A stretch of 64,000 bases of DNA from Ascarosepion bandense (GCA_037127315.1 JBBBDQ010000398.1:5625001-5689000), one strand, 5' to 3'. Shown: positions 30,774 through 42,065, counted from the stretch's first letter. The notes: generated by a model from the letters alone, not told the origin. Translations and numbers: made by a program.

Positions 30774-30822
<49 letters not shown>
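30563..30822. repeat. (CA)n, (TA)n and (GA)n microsatellites
   Basis: CA/CG run 30563-30628, TA runs 30629-30640 and 30729-30751, and a GA tract 30775-30822. The translated frames are low-complexity only. Confidence 0.9.
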
Positions 30823-30825
<3 letters not shown>

Positions 30826-30905
30826 GCCAAACGTGGGCCAATTAAGAATTCAACCGAAATGTCTGGGAAACCATTTTTCTGCTACTTGCTGTGTTCGTAT
30901 AATGA

Positions 30906-31183
30906 ATCATCCTAAAATGGAAACTTGGCAACCATAAATGTGTAGACATTGTCTTCAGCAATAACTATGCAAGTTACATATATAATGGCAGTGTTCTGTT
31001 TGATCATTACCTTCGTGAACTTCAAAACAAAAACATCATCCGCATCAATGTAACAAACTTGGATGTCGACCTGAAAGAGTTGGACATATCACAGGTGTTA
31101 CATCCGCAGTCCAATATCGACATTCTGATCAGACAACACGACGCCACCTTTCTATGTTCTGTGTTTGCTGGGCCAGCTGAGTA
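30906..31183 (+). other. Unrecognised open stretch of 92 codons without ATG start
   Basis: Open from just after a stop to GPAE-stop. It contains CVDIVFSNNYASYIYNGSVL, FDHYLRELQNKNIIRINVTN and VDLKELDISQVLHPQSNIDI. The composition (mixed Asp, Leu, Asn, Ile, few repeats) looks more protein-like than the surroundings. No acceptable family match from memory. It could be an exon or a retroelement fragment. Confidence 0.25.
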
Positions 31184-31761
31184 ACCTATGCCGTAGTGCT
31201 AATTAAAGATGCCGTTGTCGATCAACAATTTTGATGCAGCATGGAAAGATGTTCACATAACACAGTGCATTTACTGAAAGGTAAAGATTCCACAGTTAGT
31301 AATTGATGTGATATAACGTATCACTTTCCTTGTTTTTTACGACTTTTCATCAGGCTTAGACGTCCGTTTCTTTCATCAGTTTCGGTTGCATGCAATTTTT
31401 GAGCGCCATTAACATTGATCTGAAACTCACATATTCAAGCATGGGATGGCCTTCATAACTTTGCCCGAGAAAAAAAAAACCTAGAATGGTTGGTACTACA
31501 GCTTTCTGACCCAAAACAATCTTTCTATATAATAAAATTTCTATTATAAGTCGGATATTCGTATGGATAATATTTGTCATCTGTCTTTTTTTTTTGTTTT
31601 CCACGAAAGTTAACCTACAGCATATCAACTCTACGGGTCTTTTGGTGGAACACGTTTTCCATTGACATGAAGTAGAACGATATTATTGAATCGATTACTA
31701 TGTTCGCTCGTAGTAAAAAGATTTCATTGTGCCATGCCAGACAGTTCTTCTTGTCAGAATC

Positions 31762-31940
31762 CATTTTACACATATATAAATATACCATTTCTTCGCGCAC
31801 AGAATATTGCTGGTATATTCGTGCCAATTTTAATCATGTTTTCTCGAGTGCCCAGAACTGGACTAAAACATGGTGTATATTTCCAACACGGTACTTAAGC
31901 CATGAAATAATAAAAATATTGGATTAAAATAAATTCTTAA

Positions 31941-32024
<84 letters not shown>

Positions 32025-32335
32025 ATGCACTACGACACGGAAATTTCTGTTTCGAGATTTCTATCACATCATCAGGCAATGTTAGATGTTTGCTGTAAAA
32101 TTGATTTTCATTTAAATACCAGAAACAATCCGTTTGCTATTTATAGATGTTGGAAGACATAAAATTTATGCGTGGGTTCCTTTGTGGGTACTAATCATAA
32201 TAAAGATTCACTTTGAAATTAGGCAAGTATTTTCCATATTTAGGGAATACATTCTTTCTTTTCTCCCTAACGGTCAAAGTGTCAACCTACTTTTGACCTA
32301 ATATTATTTTTATTTTTTATTTTTTTACCCCTCAC
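31762..32335 (+). repeat. Left arm of a long inverted repeat
   Basis: Reverse complement of 38809-39376. Landmarks: CATTTTACACATATATAAAT at the outer end, CAGAACTGGACTAAAACATG, (CA)n(TA)n at 31946-32023, GACACGGAAATTTCTGTTTC, GATGTTGGAAGACATAAAAT, and ACCCCTCAC at the inner end. Both arms carry the microsatellite at the same place, so it predates or was copied with the duplication. See the right arm. Confidence 0.85.
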
Positions 32336-33244
32336 TAGATACTATCACCTTTGATGTATACATTCTTGTACCAAAAATGTTCTTTCAGCTTTTTCATATC
32401 TTGACCTCTTCTCATAGAAAACTGAGAAGAGATGAAGAAAGAAAACTTTCTTGATATTTTTAATCTAACTTAAAAGGGCTTTTGAATAAATCTACCATTC
32501 TTATTTCAATACAGTACGTAATTAATTCTTACTTTTTTAACTTTTAATTTATAAATAACATTTGTTTTTATTCTAATTTACTTGCTATTATCATTAAACC
32601 ATCTTTCTAATATCTATCTGTATATTATAAAAAATTTTAAATACCAATTTACTTATTTTAATATCTCGTCAATTATTATTTACCTTAAGCGAATTATTGG
32701 GTACATGCATACTAATTAAAAAGTTTTCTTTAACCATATTCTAAGGTAAGCATTTTGCAATGTTTACATATGACATTTATTTCATTACGTTTTTTAATAC
32801 ATTTTATTCTTAAGAAATTTAATATAGACACAACGGGCATGGTTGGTTTAAAGACTTACATGTTCTAGCTTTTTAAAAATTTTCCACTTTAATGTGGGTG
32901 TTTTATTTGTTTCCTATAGGCATCAAAAATATTTCGATAGGGATACTTTTGTACTTTTTATTATTGAATGAAGACGTGTGTTGATAAAATCATTTCTTCA
33001 GAAAGTTCTTAGTACTGCCTACATAAACATTTATCATTTTTTAATTAGTTTTTGGTCATAATTAAATTAGTTCAGTGCCCAGGAGCATCAGAATTAATGT
33101 TCATATGTAAGTACACGTATAATTACATATATAGCATCATAAAAACCAGGATGAGAGTGTTTTAAGATCCTTAAGTAACTTCTCCCCAATTTAGAAAAGT
33201 TTTGGTTGTTTAAAAATTCTAGTTGCGTGCTTGTAAAAATTCCT

Positions 33245-33338
33245 GTTGTACTTTTGAAAAATGCTGGAAAATCAGTTATTATAAACCGCCTGAAGATACC
33301 GAGAGGTTGAATCCTAGTTCGCGGAAATAACACATTTA
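33245..33338 (+). repeat. Decayed Penelope-like terminus
   Basis: Contains AAAATCAGTTATTATAAACC, CGCCTGAAGATACC and GCGGAAATAACACATTTACC, parallel to AAAATCAGTTATTAAAAGTC...GCGAAATAACTCGTTTAAAA of the 17.8-kb Penelope terminus. Followed by (TA)n. Bases 32336-33244 hold no recognised feature. Confidence 0.55.

Positions 33339-33340
<2 letters not shown>

Positions 33341-33392
<52 letters not shown>
33341..33392. repeat. (TA)n microsatellite
   Basis: TA run between the Penelope-like terminus and the ribozyme element. Confidence 0.95.
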
Positions 33393-33393
<1 letters not shown>

Positions 33394-33668
33394 GATTGAA
33401 AATAAACCTGCAAAACACTGATCACTTCTGCGATTTACGCGTTACTCTTTTGTAATGGATTGAGTTCTTTAGGTGATTGGTATGTGTATACACCGTTTAT
33501 ATATAACACGCTAAAATTTTCCCTCTCTCATTCTGTGGCTTAGGGAGTAGAGATTCCGATTGCCACCAAATCGGTCGAGTTTCGATCCCAGTCAGAAGCA
33601 AGTAGATGTCTAGCCACGCTGATGACCTGTGATACAACGTAACAGGCTTATATGTGGATGGCAAATAT
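33393..33668 (+). mobile_element. Ribozyme-carrying tRNA-headed element, subfamily B
   Basis: Colinear with 14981-15272: ACGATTGA, CACTTCTGCGATTTACGCG, ATGTGTATACACCGTTTATA, AACACGCTAAAATTTTCC. The tRNA-like head follows (TGTGGCTTAGGGAGTAG at about 33534-33550, GAGTTTCGATCCC at about 33578-33590), then GAAGCAAGTAGATGTCTAG and the hammerhead, then (TA)n. Only the 3' hammerhead is present; the 5' one is replaced by (TA)n. Confidence 0.75.
33611..33657 (+). ncRNA. Type I hammerhead ribozyme motif, A13 mutated
   Basis: CTGATGA at 33619-33625. Stem II is CCTG-TGATA-CAAC with mismatches, and the GAAA box reads GTAA. Stem III is ACAGGCTTAT with cleavage after A33652. Stem I CCACG/TGTGG has one G-T wobble. 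Probably inactive. Confidence 0.7.
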
Positions 33669-33699
33669 ATATATATATATATACATATTAATATTCTGA

Positions 33700-34265
33700 T
33701 AGATGTTTTCCAAATAATATTTCTCAATAGATATATTTTTTTAAAAATGGATACTCGTATTTGAGTTGATAGTATGTATTTTCTATGTTTAAAAAGTACA
33801 CTTTAATTTGATGCTCGAGAAATGTTTGAAGAATACCCATATACCAGGTAAATGCCACCATTACATCGGGGGTGGGTGGGTTACCGCTCAACCACAGAAG
33901 ATCTCAGAGTAACCAAAGTCTTAATACAGTTATTTAGTTATATATTCTACACATTTCTTTAAAATATGTATCCCTATATAGTATCCTAATGTAACAAAAA
34001 TTATTATTAGCCGACATATTTATTCGAAATTAATTCTTTTAACAATATTTTTAATGGACACTAGTATTCAAGTGGATAGTCTGTTTTTCTATAATTAAAC
34101 AATACATTTTACTTCTCCATTTATCGTGTTTGGAAGATAGATTTTTTTTCTAAATAATATTTCTGGAGCATCTAGGACACTTAAAATGTATTGATTCATT
34201 ATAGAAAAAAGACTAACCACGCAAATACGAGTATCCATTAAAAATCATGTTAAAACAAATAAATT
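33700..34265. repeat. Fold-back built from three copies of repeat G
   Basis: AATGGATACTCGTATTTGAG at 33748 and AATGGACACTAGTATTCAAG at 34051 lie in one orientation, and AATACGAGTATCCATTAAAA at 34225 lies in the other. Flanking sequences (AAGTACACTTTAATTTGATG against CACTTAAAATGTATTGATTC) also pair, so 33720-33830 can fold onto 34130-34262. Confidence 0.65.
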
Positions 34266-34372
34266 TAAATACATACACACACACACATACACACACACAC
34301 ACGCATATATATATACACACACTCTCATATATATATATATATATATGTATATATAATCATTGTTAAAAATTA

Positions 34373-34414
<42 letters not shown>

Positions 34415-34445
34415 TCCTGTTATCAAAATAATTTTTAATAATGAT

Positions 34446-34508
<63 letters not shown>

Positions 34509-34648
34509 TTGCGTGTGTCTCTGCGTGTGTGTCTGCGTGTGTGTATCTATGTGCTTGTGAGTGAGTGTGTAATGACTTTATGGTCACTACCCAAAAAGGA
34601 TGACCTCTTTGCGGTCCGGTCCCGACAATTCCTTATATTAGGGTTACA

Positions 34649-34702
<54 letters not shown>
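34266..34702. repeat. (CA)n, (TA)n and (GT)n microsatellite cluster
   Basis: CA 34272-34320, TA runs around 34325-34350, 34378-34410 and 34446-34464, GT 34465-34504 with a GT-rich continuation to 34570, and TA 34652-34702. AATCATTGTTAAAAATTATA and its near-reverse TTTTTAATAATGATTATATA flank one TA run and form a hairpin (34353-34452). Confidence 0.9.
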
Positions 34703-34705
<3 letters not shown>

Positions 34706-35375
34706 CGTTTTTAGCTGTTTTTAAACTGAATTAATTCCTTTCTCACTATATATATAACTGACTATTTCACCGTTTTCTAAGCATGAATGCCCCAAATTTA
34801 TTTATTTTTATTTTACTTGTTATTTCAAGGTTCATGGCTTCTGTGAGATGTTATAAAGACAGTATTCTTTTAAACTTGCCTTGATTACTTACGTGCTCAA
34901 TTCTCATGTGTGTGTGGCTCCGAATGCCAGTTTGTTTCCATATTCGGTAAACAGCATACTCATGACAGTAAAGGATCTTCACAGAGAGTTAGGCAAGCAT
35001 ATGTAAGTTTGATGTGGTCGCAAGGAACCATCACTGGGATCTCCTGCTTGTGTGGCATGGTGCAATCATGTTGTCAGGCACTGGGCCTTCCAGCAGACAC
35101 CCCCTTGACCTACGGCATCACTACCACCCCAAGGCTTTTAATATAGGCATTTGTATTGAGTTTGATGTACTGTCGGGGAGAATGATGGAGGCATAACTTC
35201 ACCATCACTAGTGATTACTCCAAACACCTTCACAAAAACCAGTCGGCTTATCTAACTCTTACCGAATCGTTTGCATTGACCTCGAATTGACAGCCAAACA
35301 CACTTAAGTGAATGTGAATGCCAACCAGTACAGCATACCGTTTTCAAATTTTGGTCGGGTGAATTGCTAATTCCC
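34703..35375. other. No recognised feature
   Basis: Higher GC than its surroundings (for example CTGGGCCTTCCAGCAGACAC near 35085) and an ATG-started frame at 34910-35146 rich in Cys, Gln and Thr that resembles nothing I know. It may be an old transposon body. Confidence 0.3.
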
Positions 35376-35686
35376 AGGATGTGCGTTGTGATGCAGTGGA
35401 TATCGGCTCGGAAGGAGAAATGGGGGAGCCAATTTCGAATTGGAATTAAATTCCTTGCATTCATTTACGCACAAATACCCTTGGGAGGGGTATTAATCCG
35501 TCTCTTCCCTCCAGTTATGGGTTAAATAGTAGGACAGATTCGGTTCTATAGTCTTGACTGGCAACCAGTCTACCGCAGAAAGTAATGGCAATCTACTGTG
35601 GCATAATCTTCTGCCCAGTCAGTTATGTCTTTTTCGAGACATGATCGCCCAAGCGTGTATCACGTATTGTATGTAACTGAATGAAT
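35376..35686 (+). mobile_element. SINE-C copy
   Basis: Full-length: GATGTGCGTTGTGATGCAGT, GGATATCGGCTCGGAAGGAG, B box region AATTTCGAATTGG, CAACCAGTCTACCGCAGAAA, and GTGTATCACGTATTG with tail GAATGAATTG. Confidence 0.85.
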
Positions 35687-35779
35687 TGCTAATTGGTCAT
35701 CCTTTTATATCAACAGTGCCCAGCTGACAACGCGCCTCACCGAAGTTAACAGTTAAAAAATGCGAAAATGTAACCATTC

Positions 35780-35782
<3 letters not shown>

Positions 35783-35820
<38 letters not shown>

Positions 35821-35860
35821 CGTGCGTGTGCGTGTGTGTGTGTGTGTGCGTGTGTGATAA
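35783..35860. repeat. (GT)n microsatellite
   Basis: GT run with GC interruptions. Bases 35861-37802 contain no repeat or gene that I recognise; frames at 36037-36243 and 36676-36912 match nothing. Confidence 0.95.
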
Positions 35861-37802
35861 ATGTGCGTAATGTTGACATGGATATAGATATATATAGTTG
35901 ACATTCAAATCAATAATCCTGGTAGTCTATATAGAGCATTCGCACGCACACACGCGCACTAAGGTATACATATATTTGTTTATATATCTATGGATGCCTC
36001 AAAATGCCAAATATAATGTAAAATCGATCCCAGACGATGTTTTTCAGTTTTGCCCGTATTTGTGTGAGATCCGGGAGTCAGATATCCATCTGTTTTGTGT
36101 TTGATAGAGATAGACCATGTCTTAATAACCACGAAAGCATGTCTCTCTTGGATTGGCATTCGCTCCAAAAGGTGATAGGTTTATCTCGAATTACGTCATT
36201 CAATCAGAATAACATACGCTGTTTCCAGAATGCGTTATTATAAACCGGAACATTTTAGTGAGATAGACAGAAAATATATACCTGTTATTTAATAAGCTTA
36301 GTATTAGTTTGGTACAAGGTGCTATGGTGCCCTATCTACATTGGAATGACCTCTTCCTCCTTCATAAATACTAACCTGAGAGACTTTCTAAAGAAGGCCA
36401 TTGAGACGTAGTGTAACTTGACAGTTCGGACTAATACTTCTAACTGCTGACTAATAACAATCTAATTTTGTATTTACGTTCTGTTATTTCAATACACTGG
36501 TTTAACCTACCTTCTTCTTTTTGTGTCTTTCTTCCTGAATCTAACAGGCCACAATACAAAGCCACAAGAATGGAGTATCCAGTAATTTTTTTCAAGTATA
36601 CACTCTCCGACTTTTATCAGCTACGGGGTTTCATTTGGAATTTTCTTCCGCTTTAGAAGTATAAGATTAAAAACTTTGCAGATGGAAAATTTGTCTGACT
36701 GTCCCTGTTTCTGTGGTGAACAAGATTCTAGATATAAAAATCCAAACGAAACTCCGCAGCTGGAAAACATCAAAAAACAAAATAGAAAGGCAAGAATCAC
36801 ATCCGGGAGTGAACCACCTAATGACCTGCTCGGAGCTATTATTATCTCTATCTTTCTCTCTCACTTCTCACCTCTCACCTCTCGCCTTCTTCCTTTTCAC
36901 CATTCAGCCTGAGTAATAACTTCAAAGACAATCCTACCCAACAATAAACGCTCATACATACATACATACGTTCCGGCCTACGTACACATGAACTCACTCA
37001 TGCAAGGACTACAACAGGCTCTTGATATCCTTAACTTCATAATACTGTTTCTGATTAAACATTAATTTTCACCAATTAATGTTTTTCTTTTCTATTAAAA
37101 CATTTCTATTTAAACATGCAAAAGTTATACGTTTATTCATCCAAAAATCCACCTGCTGTTACTCCTCTGATGATTCTGAATATAACCTGAATGTTGTAGG
37201 AAGTTTGGTTATGTTTAACACAAGGCCAATTAAAAAAAAGCGTTAACCATCTTCCTACTGCTTCTCTGGTGACCCCCGACGTCCAAATAACACGCACCAT
37301 ACTTCTACATTTCTACAGAGTATTGAATCTTGAGTCATCTACCGCTTTCACCAGTGTCTACACCTCAGCACTTCTATCATAGTTTCTTTGGCTCTTTTCT
37401 CGAAAGGCATGAGAACGCCGATAATATTAAATGCAATATCATCGTTATTCAAATCATATATTTGATGCGAACGCTTTGATGCGGAGTAATGGTTAACGAA
37501 CTTGTCTCACTAGATCAATTATTACTGAATATTAGGTTCGGCGCCCCTATACACTGCCTCGTGCTATACCTAAACTACGCTTAGAAAATCGCCATATTAT
37601 GAAAATTTGAGACAGGCTCTTAAATCGCCTCATCAGATCCAGACAGTCACATAGATGGCATGATTGGTGCCAATTCTATTCAGAATGTCTAACCTCCTAG
37701 CTGTAAAAAAAAAATAGGTCTAAGATCAATGCTTAAAATGACTTTGAGTGAGTAAAGTCTGGGAGTTTTGGCAAAGATATTCATGCTTTAAACATTGTAG
37801 AC

Positions 37803-38104
37803 TCAGTCAGTTAAGTGTCATACGTGACACACGCTTGGGCTATCATCTCTCTTTCGAGACATGACTGACTGGGCAGAAGATGATCTCTCAGTAGTTTGCC
37901 ATTATTTTCTGTGATCAACTGGTTGCCAGCCAAGGCTATAGAACCCAATGTCCTGTTATTTCACCCATAAATGGAGGAAAAAGACGGATTTATACATTTC
38001 CTAAGAGTATTTGCGCGTAAAAGTATACAAGGAATTCAACTGGAATTCGAAATCAGAGTCCTGACTTCTCGTTTTGAGTCGATATCTACTGCACCACAAC
38101 GCAA
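37803..38104 (-). mobile_element. SINE-C copy
   Basis: Minus-strand full-length copy from CAGTCAGTTAAGTGTCATAC to CACTGCACCACAACGC-type head (GATATCTACTGCACCACAAC), ending in an A run. Confidence 0.85.
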
Positions 38105-38724
38105 AAAAAAAACCCAGTACCACACAAAAAACAATATCCATAGAAGACTAGTAACAGTAATAACAATTAGCAAAGATAACACGAGTAACTGAAAAAGAAA
38201 ATAATGCCATAATTAACATTCTGATCTTCGACAATCCTTTAAGTAAAAGGTTAGTAGGGAAACGCCCCATCAATTCTCGAAAGAGCGATAACAGTTAGGG
38301 AAATTAAAGAAACCTTCTCTGCAAAATTGTTTTAATAGAACGATTTTATAAATTTTCACAGACAGTAGCACAGGCTGTCAGCCATTGAATGCCGAATATT
38401 TCCTTATAGGGAAAAGGATACCATTATCTTTGAGTGAACGAGAGAGAAAAGGAGCTGGAAAGAGATGGACGGAGAGAGACAGAGACGGAGGTTGGAGAGA
38501 GTGATAGAAAGTGAGAGAGAGAGATAAACAAAATCATTATGGATTACTGTAATCGAACTATTTTTTATTTATACTTTCTTATATTTATAACCAATTTATT
38601 ATCTGGCCTTGATCAGTTTTCTCTTGTATTTGGAAATATCTGATCTTGTTCTGTTAAAAAGGGGACTTCCTCTAGAGCTAATAGAACAGACAATAAGCCG
38701 TGATTAAAAAATTATACATATAAA

Positions 38725-38745
38725 TACGAATGTATATCTATGTCT

Positions 38746-38783
<38 letters not shown>

Positions 38784-38806
38784 AGACATATATATATACA
38801 TTCGTA
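38725..38806. repeat. Palindrome around (TA)n
   Basis: TACGAATGTATATCTATGTC at 38725 is mirrored by GACATATATATATACATTCG TA ending at 38806. The stem is about 33 bp around a TA core. It sits directly at the inner end of the right arm of the long inverted repeat. Bases 38105-38724 hold only a GA-rich patch (38445-38525). Confidence 0.8.
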
Positions 38807-38808
38807 TC

Positions 38809-39114
38809 GTGAGGGGTAAAAAAATAAAAAATAAAAATAATATTAGGTCAAAAGTAGGTCGACACTTTGACCGTTAGGGAGGAAAGAAAGAATGTATTCC
38901 CTAAATATGGAAAATACTTGCCAAATTTCAAAGTGAATCTTTATTATGATTAGTTAAAAGGAACCCACGCATAAATTTTATGTCTTCCAACATCTATAAA
39001 TAGCAAACAGATTGTTTCTGGTATTTAAATGAAAATCAATTTTACAGCAGACAGCTAACATTGCCTGATGATATGATAGAAATCTAGAAACATAGAAATT
39101 TCCGTGTCGTAATG

Positions 39115-39200
<86 letters not shown>

Positions 39201-39376
39201 AGAATTTATTTTAATCCAATATTTTTATTATTTCATGGCTTAAGTACCGTGTTGGAAATATACACCCTGTTTTAGTCCAGTTCTGGGCACTCGAGAAAAC
39301 ATGAATAAAATTGGCACGAATATACCAGCAATATTCTGTGCGCGAAGAAATGGTATATTTATATATGTGTAAAATG
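38809..39376 (-). repeat. Right arm of the long inverted repeat
   Basis: Mirror of 31762-32335 at about 93-95 percent by eye. Order: GTGAGGGGTAAAAAAA, TTAGGTCAAAAGTAGG, CATAAATTTTATGTCTTCC, ATTGCCTGATGATATG, (TA)n(GT)n 39117-39198, CATGGCTTAAGTACCGTGTT, CTCGAGAAAACATG, GAAATGGTATATTTATATAT. Arms are about 570 bp, separated by 6.47 kb. Confidence 0.85.
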
Positions 39377-39627
39377 TCCGAAACATTTCTAACAAAAATA
39401 TCTGTACGAGGATATCATAGGCGATTATTAAAATTAGTTTCATCTGACAAAATTCTGAACTGATCGTACGTTTGTTGACTGACAGAATCTACCATTAATT
39501 GGACCATTAGTTGGACTGGCGATTACTCTACGGATGGCACATATTGCTGCTACATCTGGATTCGTGCTTCTACTATAAGTTATATGAATATATAAATAGA
39601 TATACAGATGTATATAGTGTATATGAA

Positions 39628-39748
39628 TTTACTCGAGCAACAAGATAAGTAAATAAGTCCCACCCTTTTACTATGAAACCAATAAAATGTAAACGCAAAA
39701 TAAGCTTCTTTTCTCGCATTTCCCGCCTGTGGAATTCGCTTCCATTTA
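39628..39748 (+). pseudogene. LINE-D C-terminal fragment
   Basis: Reads EFTRATR-type sequence, then SHPFTMKPIKCKRKISFFSR and ISRLWNSLPFTFF, then stops in a T run. Confidence 0.6.
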
Positions 39749-39777
39749 CTTTTTTCTTTTTTTTTCTTTTTTTTTTT

Positions 39778-40305
39778 AATCATTTCACCCCGAGTAAGGC
39801 GGAAATGCCACTGATGTGCAGGGGGTTACATAAATGTAAAAAGATTAATTAGAAAAGAGTGAGGAGTAAAAACTCGTTAGAAAGGAACAATAGAAAGCAG
39901 GTGCGATGACAGATACATAGGTGGAGAAAAAGGGAAAGTTATACAGTGGTGGGGAGAGAGCTAGAGTCCAGTGGTTAGTAGATGGGTATTGACTTTGCAT
40001 TTAAATTTCTGGAGGTTGTAACCGTCAGGAAAGCAAGAATACTGGAGCGAGTTCCACAGGCGGGAAGTGCGAGAGAAGAAGCTGCAGGAGTAGAATTGTC
40101 GTCTGCATTTGTCTAACCTGTCTGTGAATGGGTGGGACCCAGTTGCCAGTCTGGTTGCGCGAGTAAACACCTGTTGAGGAGGCATCAGTGACTTAAGCTC
40201 GTCCGAGCAGAAGCCATGAAAGTATTTATAGAACAGACAAAGGGAGGCCACATTTCGACGATGGGGAAGTGGCTGCAGTCGAGTCGCCAGATCAGTACCT
40301 ATCAC
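39778..40305 (-). pseudogene. LINE-D 3' end, minus strand, 114-residue open frame
   Basis: The tail reverse complement (CGAGTAAGGCGGAAATGCCA) is at 39790-39812. The frame 40305-39961 reads MIGTDLATRLQPLPHRRNVA, LCLFYKYFHGFCSDELKSL, FTDRLDKCRRQFYSCSFF and SRLWNSLQYSCFPDGYN. Truncated upstream where an opposite-strand LINE fragment begins, so the two are head to head. Confidence 0.85.
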
Positions 40306-40567
40306 TTGCTTCCCTGATAGCTACAATCCCCAAGAATTTAAATGTATGTTCAATAGTCATCTTCTATCTCACTAACCAGCGTCCTCTCTCTCTCTCTCTC
40401 TCTCTCGCTCCTTTCTCCGTCCACTCCACTCTCATCAGTATTCTTATGCTTCTTTTACACACTTCCTGACACCCCCTATAACCTGACACTCTTTCTCACA
40501 ATTTCCTCCTAGGTAACCTCCTGCAAAACAGTGGCAGTAAAATGTATTGTTTAGGGTGATATGATTA
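40306..40567 (+). repeat. LINE-D-type 3' end, second tail subtype
   Basis: Reads CFPDSYNPQEFKCMFNSHLL, then a (CT)n run (40384-40407), pyrimidine-rich UTR, and tail AAAACAGTGGCAGTAAAATG, TTTAGGGTGATATGATT. Lies head to head with the minus-strand copy. Confidence 0.7.
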
Positions 40568-40569
40568 TA

Positions 40570-41255
40570 AAACAAATTAATAAAATCGAAATAAGAATCT
40601 GCAATGTTGTTAGTCCTGACCGGGCATCTCAGCGTCAGTCTTCTCTCCAACACCGAAATATGACTTTCTATTGCCTATTCTATAAATGTTTTCGTGGTAA
40701 TTGTTACGATGAATTTTGCTCTATGTTACTAGACTTTATGAATTTAAGGAAAGTACTACATTAGCGGATGTGCGTTGTGGTGCGGATGTGGTGCAGTGGA
40801 TATCGGGGTGCCGAGTTCGAATTTCAGTTGATTTCCTTGCATTCACTTACGCACAAATGTCCTTGGGAAAGTTATTAATACGTCTCTTCCCTCCAATTAT
40901 TGGTTAAATATTAGGACAGATTTTGTTCTATAGCCTTGGTCGGCAACCAGTCTACCGCAGAAAGCAATGGCAACCTACTGCAGGATAATCTTTTGCCCAG
41001 TCAGCCATGTCTCTTTGGACACATGATCGCCCAAAGCGTGTATCACGTATTGCACTTGGCTGACTGACTAACTACGTTAGCGGCATGGTCTCGTTATTTT
41101 ATTTTTGAAATGACAAGATATGACCGTAGTTTCTATGCTAACAGTTTATTCTCTAGCACTTGCTTGTGGATCTCTTTCCTGCTTCCTAGTCACGGTTGAA
41201 CTTTAAAAATCAAAAGCGCAATGTCAGTCGTTATATTCAGTCTTATAGATTGTCC
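40570..41255 (+). pseudogene. LINE-D C-terminal fragment interrupted by SINE-C
   Basis: The first part (40570-40767) reads NKIEIRICNVVSPDRASQRQ, then FYCLFYKCFRGNCYDEFCSM. After the SINE it resumes (41084-41255) with RYDRSFYANSLFSSTCLWIS-type sequence. Heavily decayed, so the LINE is older than the SINE. Confidence 0.65.
40768..41070 (+). mobile_element. SINE-C copy with target-site duplication
   Basis: Flanked by ACTACATTAGCGG (40755-40767) and ACTACGTTAGCGG (41071-41083), a 13-bp duplication with one mismatch. The head contains a short internal duplication (GATGTGCGTTGTGGTGCGG followed by ATGTGGTGCAGTGG), and part of the region between the A and B boxes is missing. The tail ends in GACTGACTA. 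Confidence 0.85.
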
Positions 41256-41282
41256 TTTTATTGTCCTCTCTCCATTTTTTTT

Positions 41283-42065
41283 TTATAAGCGTTTCACCCC
41301 GAGCAAGGCATGTCACTGCCACTACTGCGCAGGGGGCTACGTAGAGTGGAGAAAGGATGACTAAATATAGGAAATGTCAGAGGGTGGGTGATAGGCGGGT
41401 AGGGATACCGAGAATGGTTAAATATAGGAAATGTCAGAGGGTGGGTGATAGGCGGGTAAGGATACAGAGAATGAGAGTTGGGTAGATGAGAGTGTTCTGA
41501 GAATAGTTGGGAGCTAGTGTGATAGGAGGTGTCTATTGACCCTACATTTAAACACCTGGAGATTGTAACTGTCGGGAAAGCAGACCTGTGGAAGGGAGTT
41601 CCACAGGCGGGAAGCGCGAGAAAAGAAGCTGTTGGAGTAGAATTTACGGTTACATCTTATTTGTTTAACTGTAAAAGGGTGGGACCTAGTTGCTAATCTA
41701 GTATCTCGTGTAAATTCGTGCTTAGGCGGCACCAGTGATCTAAGCTCATCGGAGCAGAAGCCATGAAAGTACTTATAGAAGAGGCACAGGGAAGCCACAT
41801 CACGCCGGTGAGAGAGCGGCTGCAGCCGGTCTGCCAAGTCAGCATCAACCACGTTACAGATCCTCCTTTGTATTTTGTCAAGTAGCCCAAGGAGAGCAGC
41901 AGGGGCACCCGACCAGATATGGCAGCAATATTCAATACACGGGCGGATGGTAGATTTGTATATGTGCAGAATAGATTCAGGTGGGAAAAACTTCCGGGCC
42001 CTGCACAGGGAGCCGACTTTCATAGCAGCAGATTTGGCAATGGATTCAATATAGTCATTCCATTT
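41283..42065 (-). pseudogene. LINE-D 3' end, minus strand, 169-residue open frame
   Basis: The tail (reverse complement of AGTGGCAGTGACATGCCTTG) is at 41300-41325. The UTR holds a 57-bp tandem duplication (AAATATAGGAAATGTCAGAG at 41363 and 41420). The frame 42023-41514 reads MKVGSLCRARKFFPPESILH, CIEYCCHIWSGAPAALLGLL, QRRICNVVDADLADRLQPLS, SHPFTVKQIRCNRKFYSNSF and ASRLWNSLPQVCFPDSYNLQ. This is the longest LINE-D open frame in the window together with that at 5.5 kb. No catalytic box. Confidence 0.85.

Noticed and set aside
32023..32060. Hammerhead in the long inverted repeat (CTGATGATGTGATAGAAATCTCGAAAC)
   Set aside because: The first stem II positions cannot pair (T against C) and stem III is absent in both arms.
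39778..40567. Single LINE insertion with 5' inversion (twin priming)
   Set aside because: Both head-to-head pieces end in their own 3' tails, of different subtypes, so they are two separate insertions.
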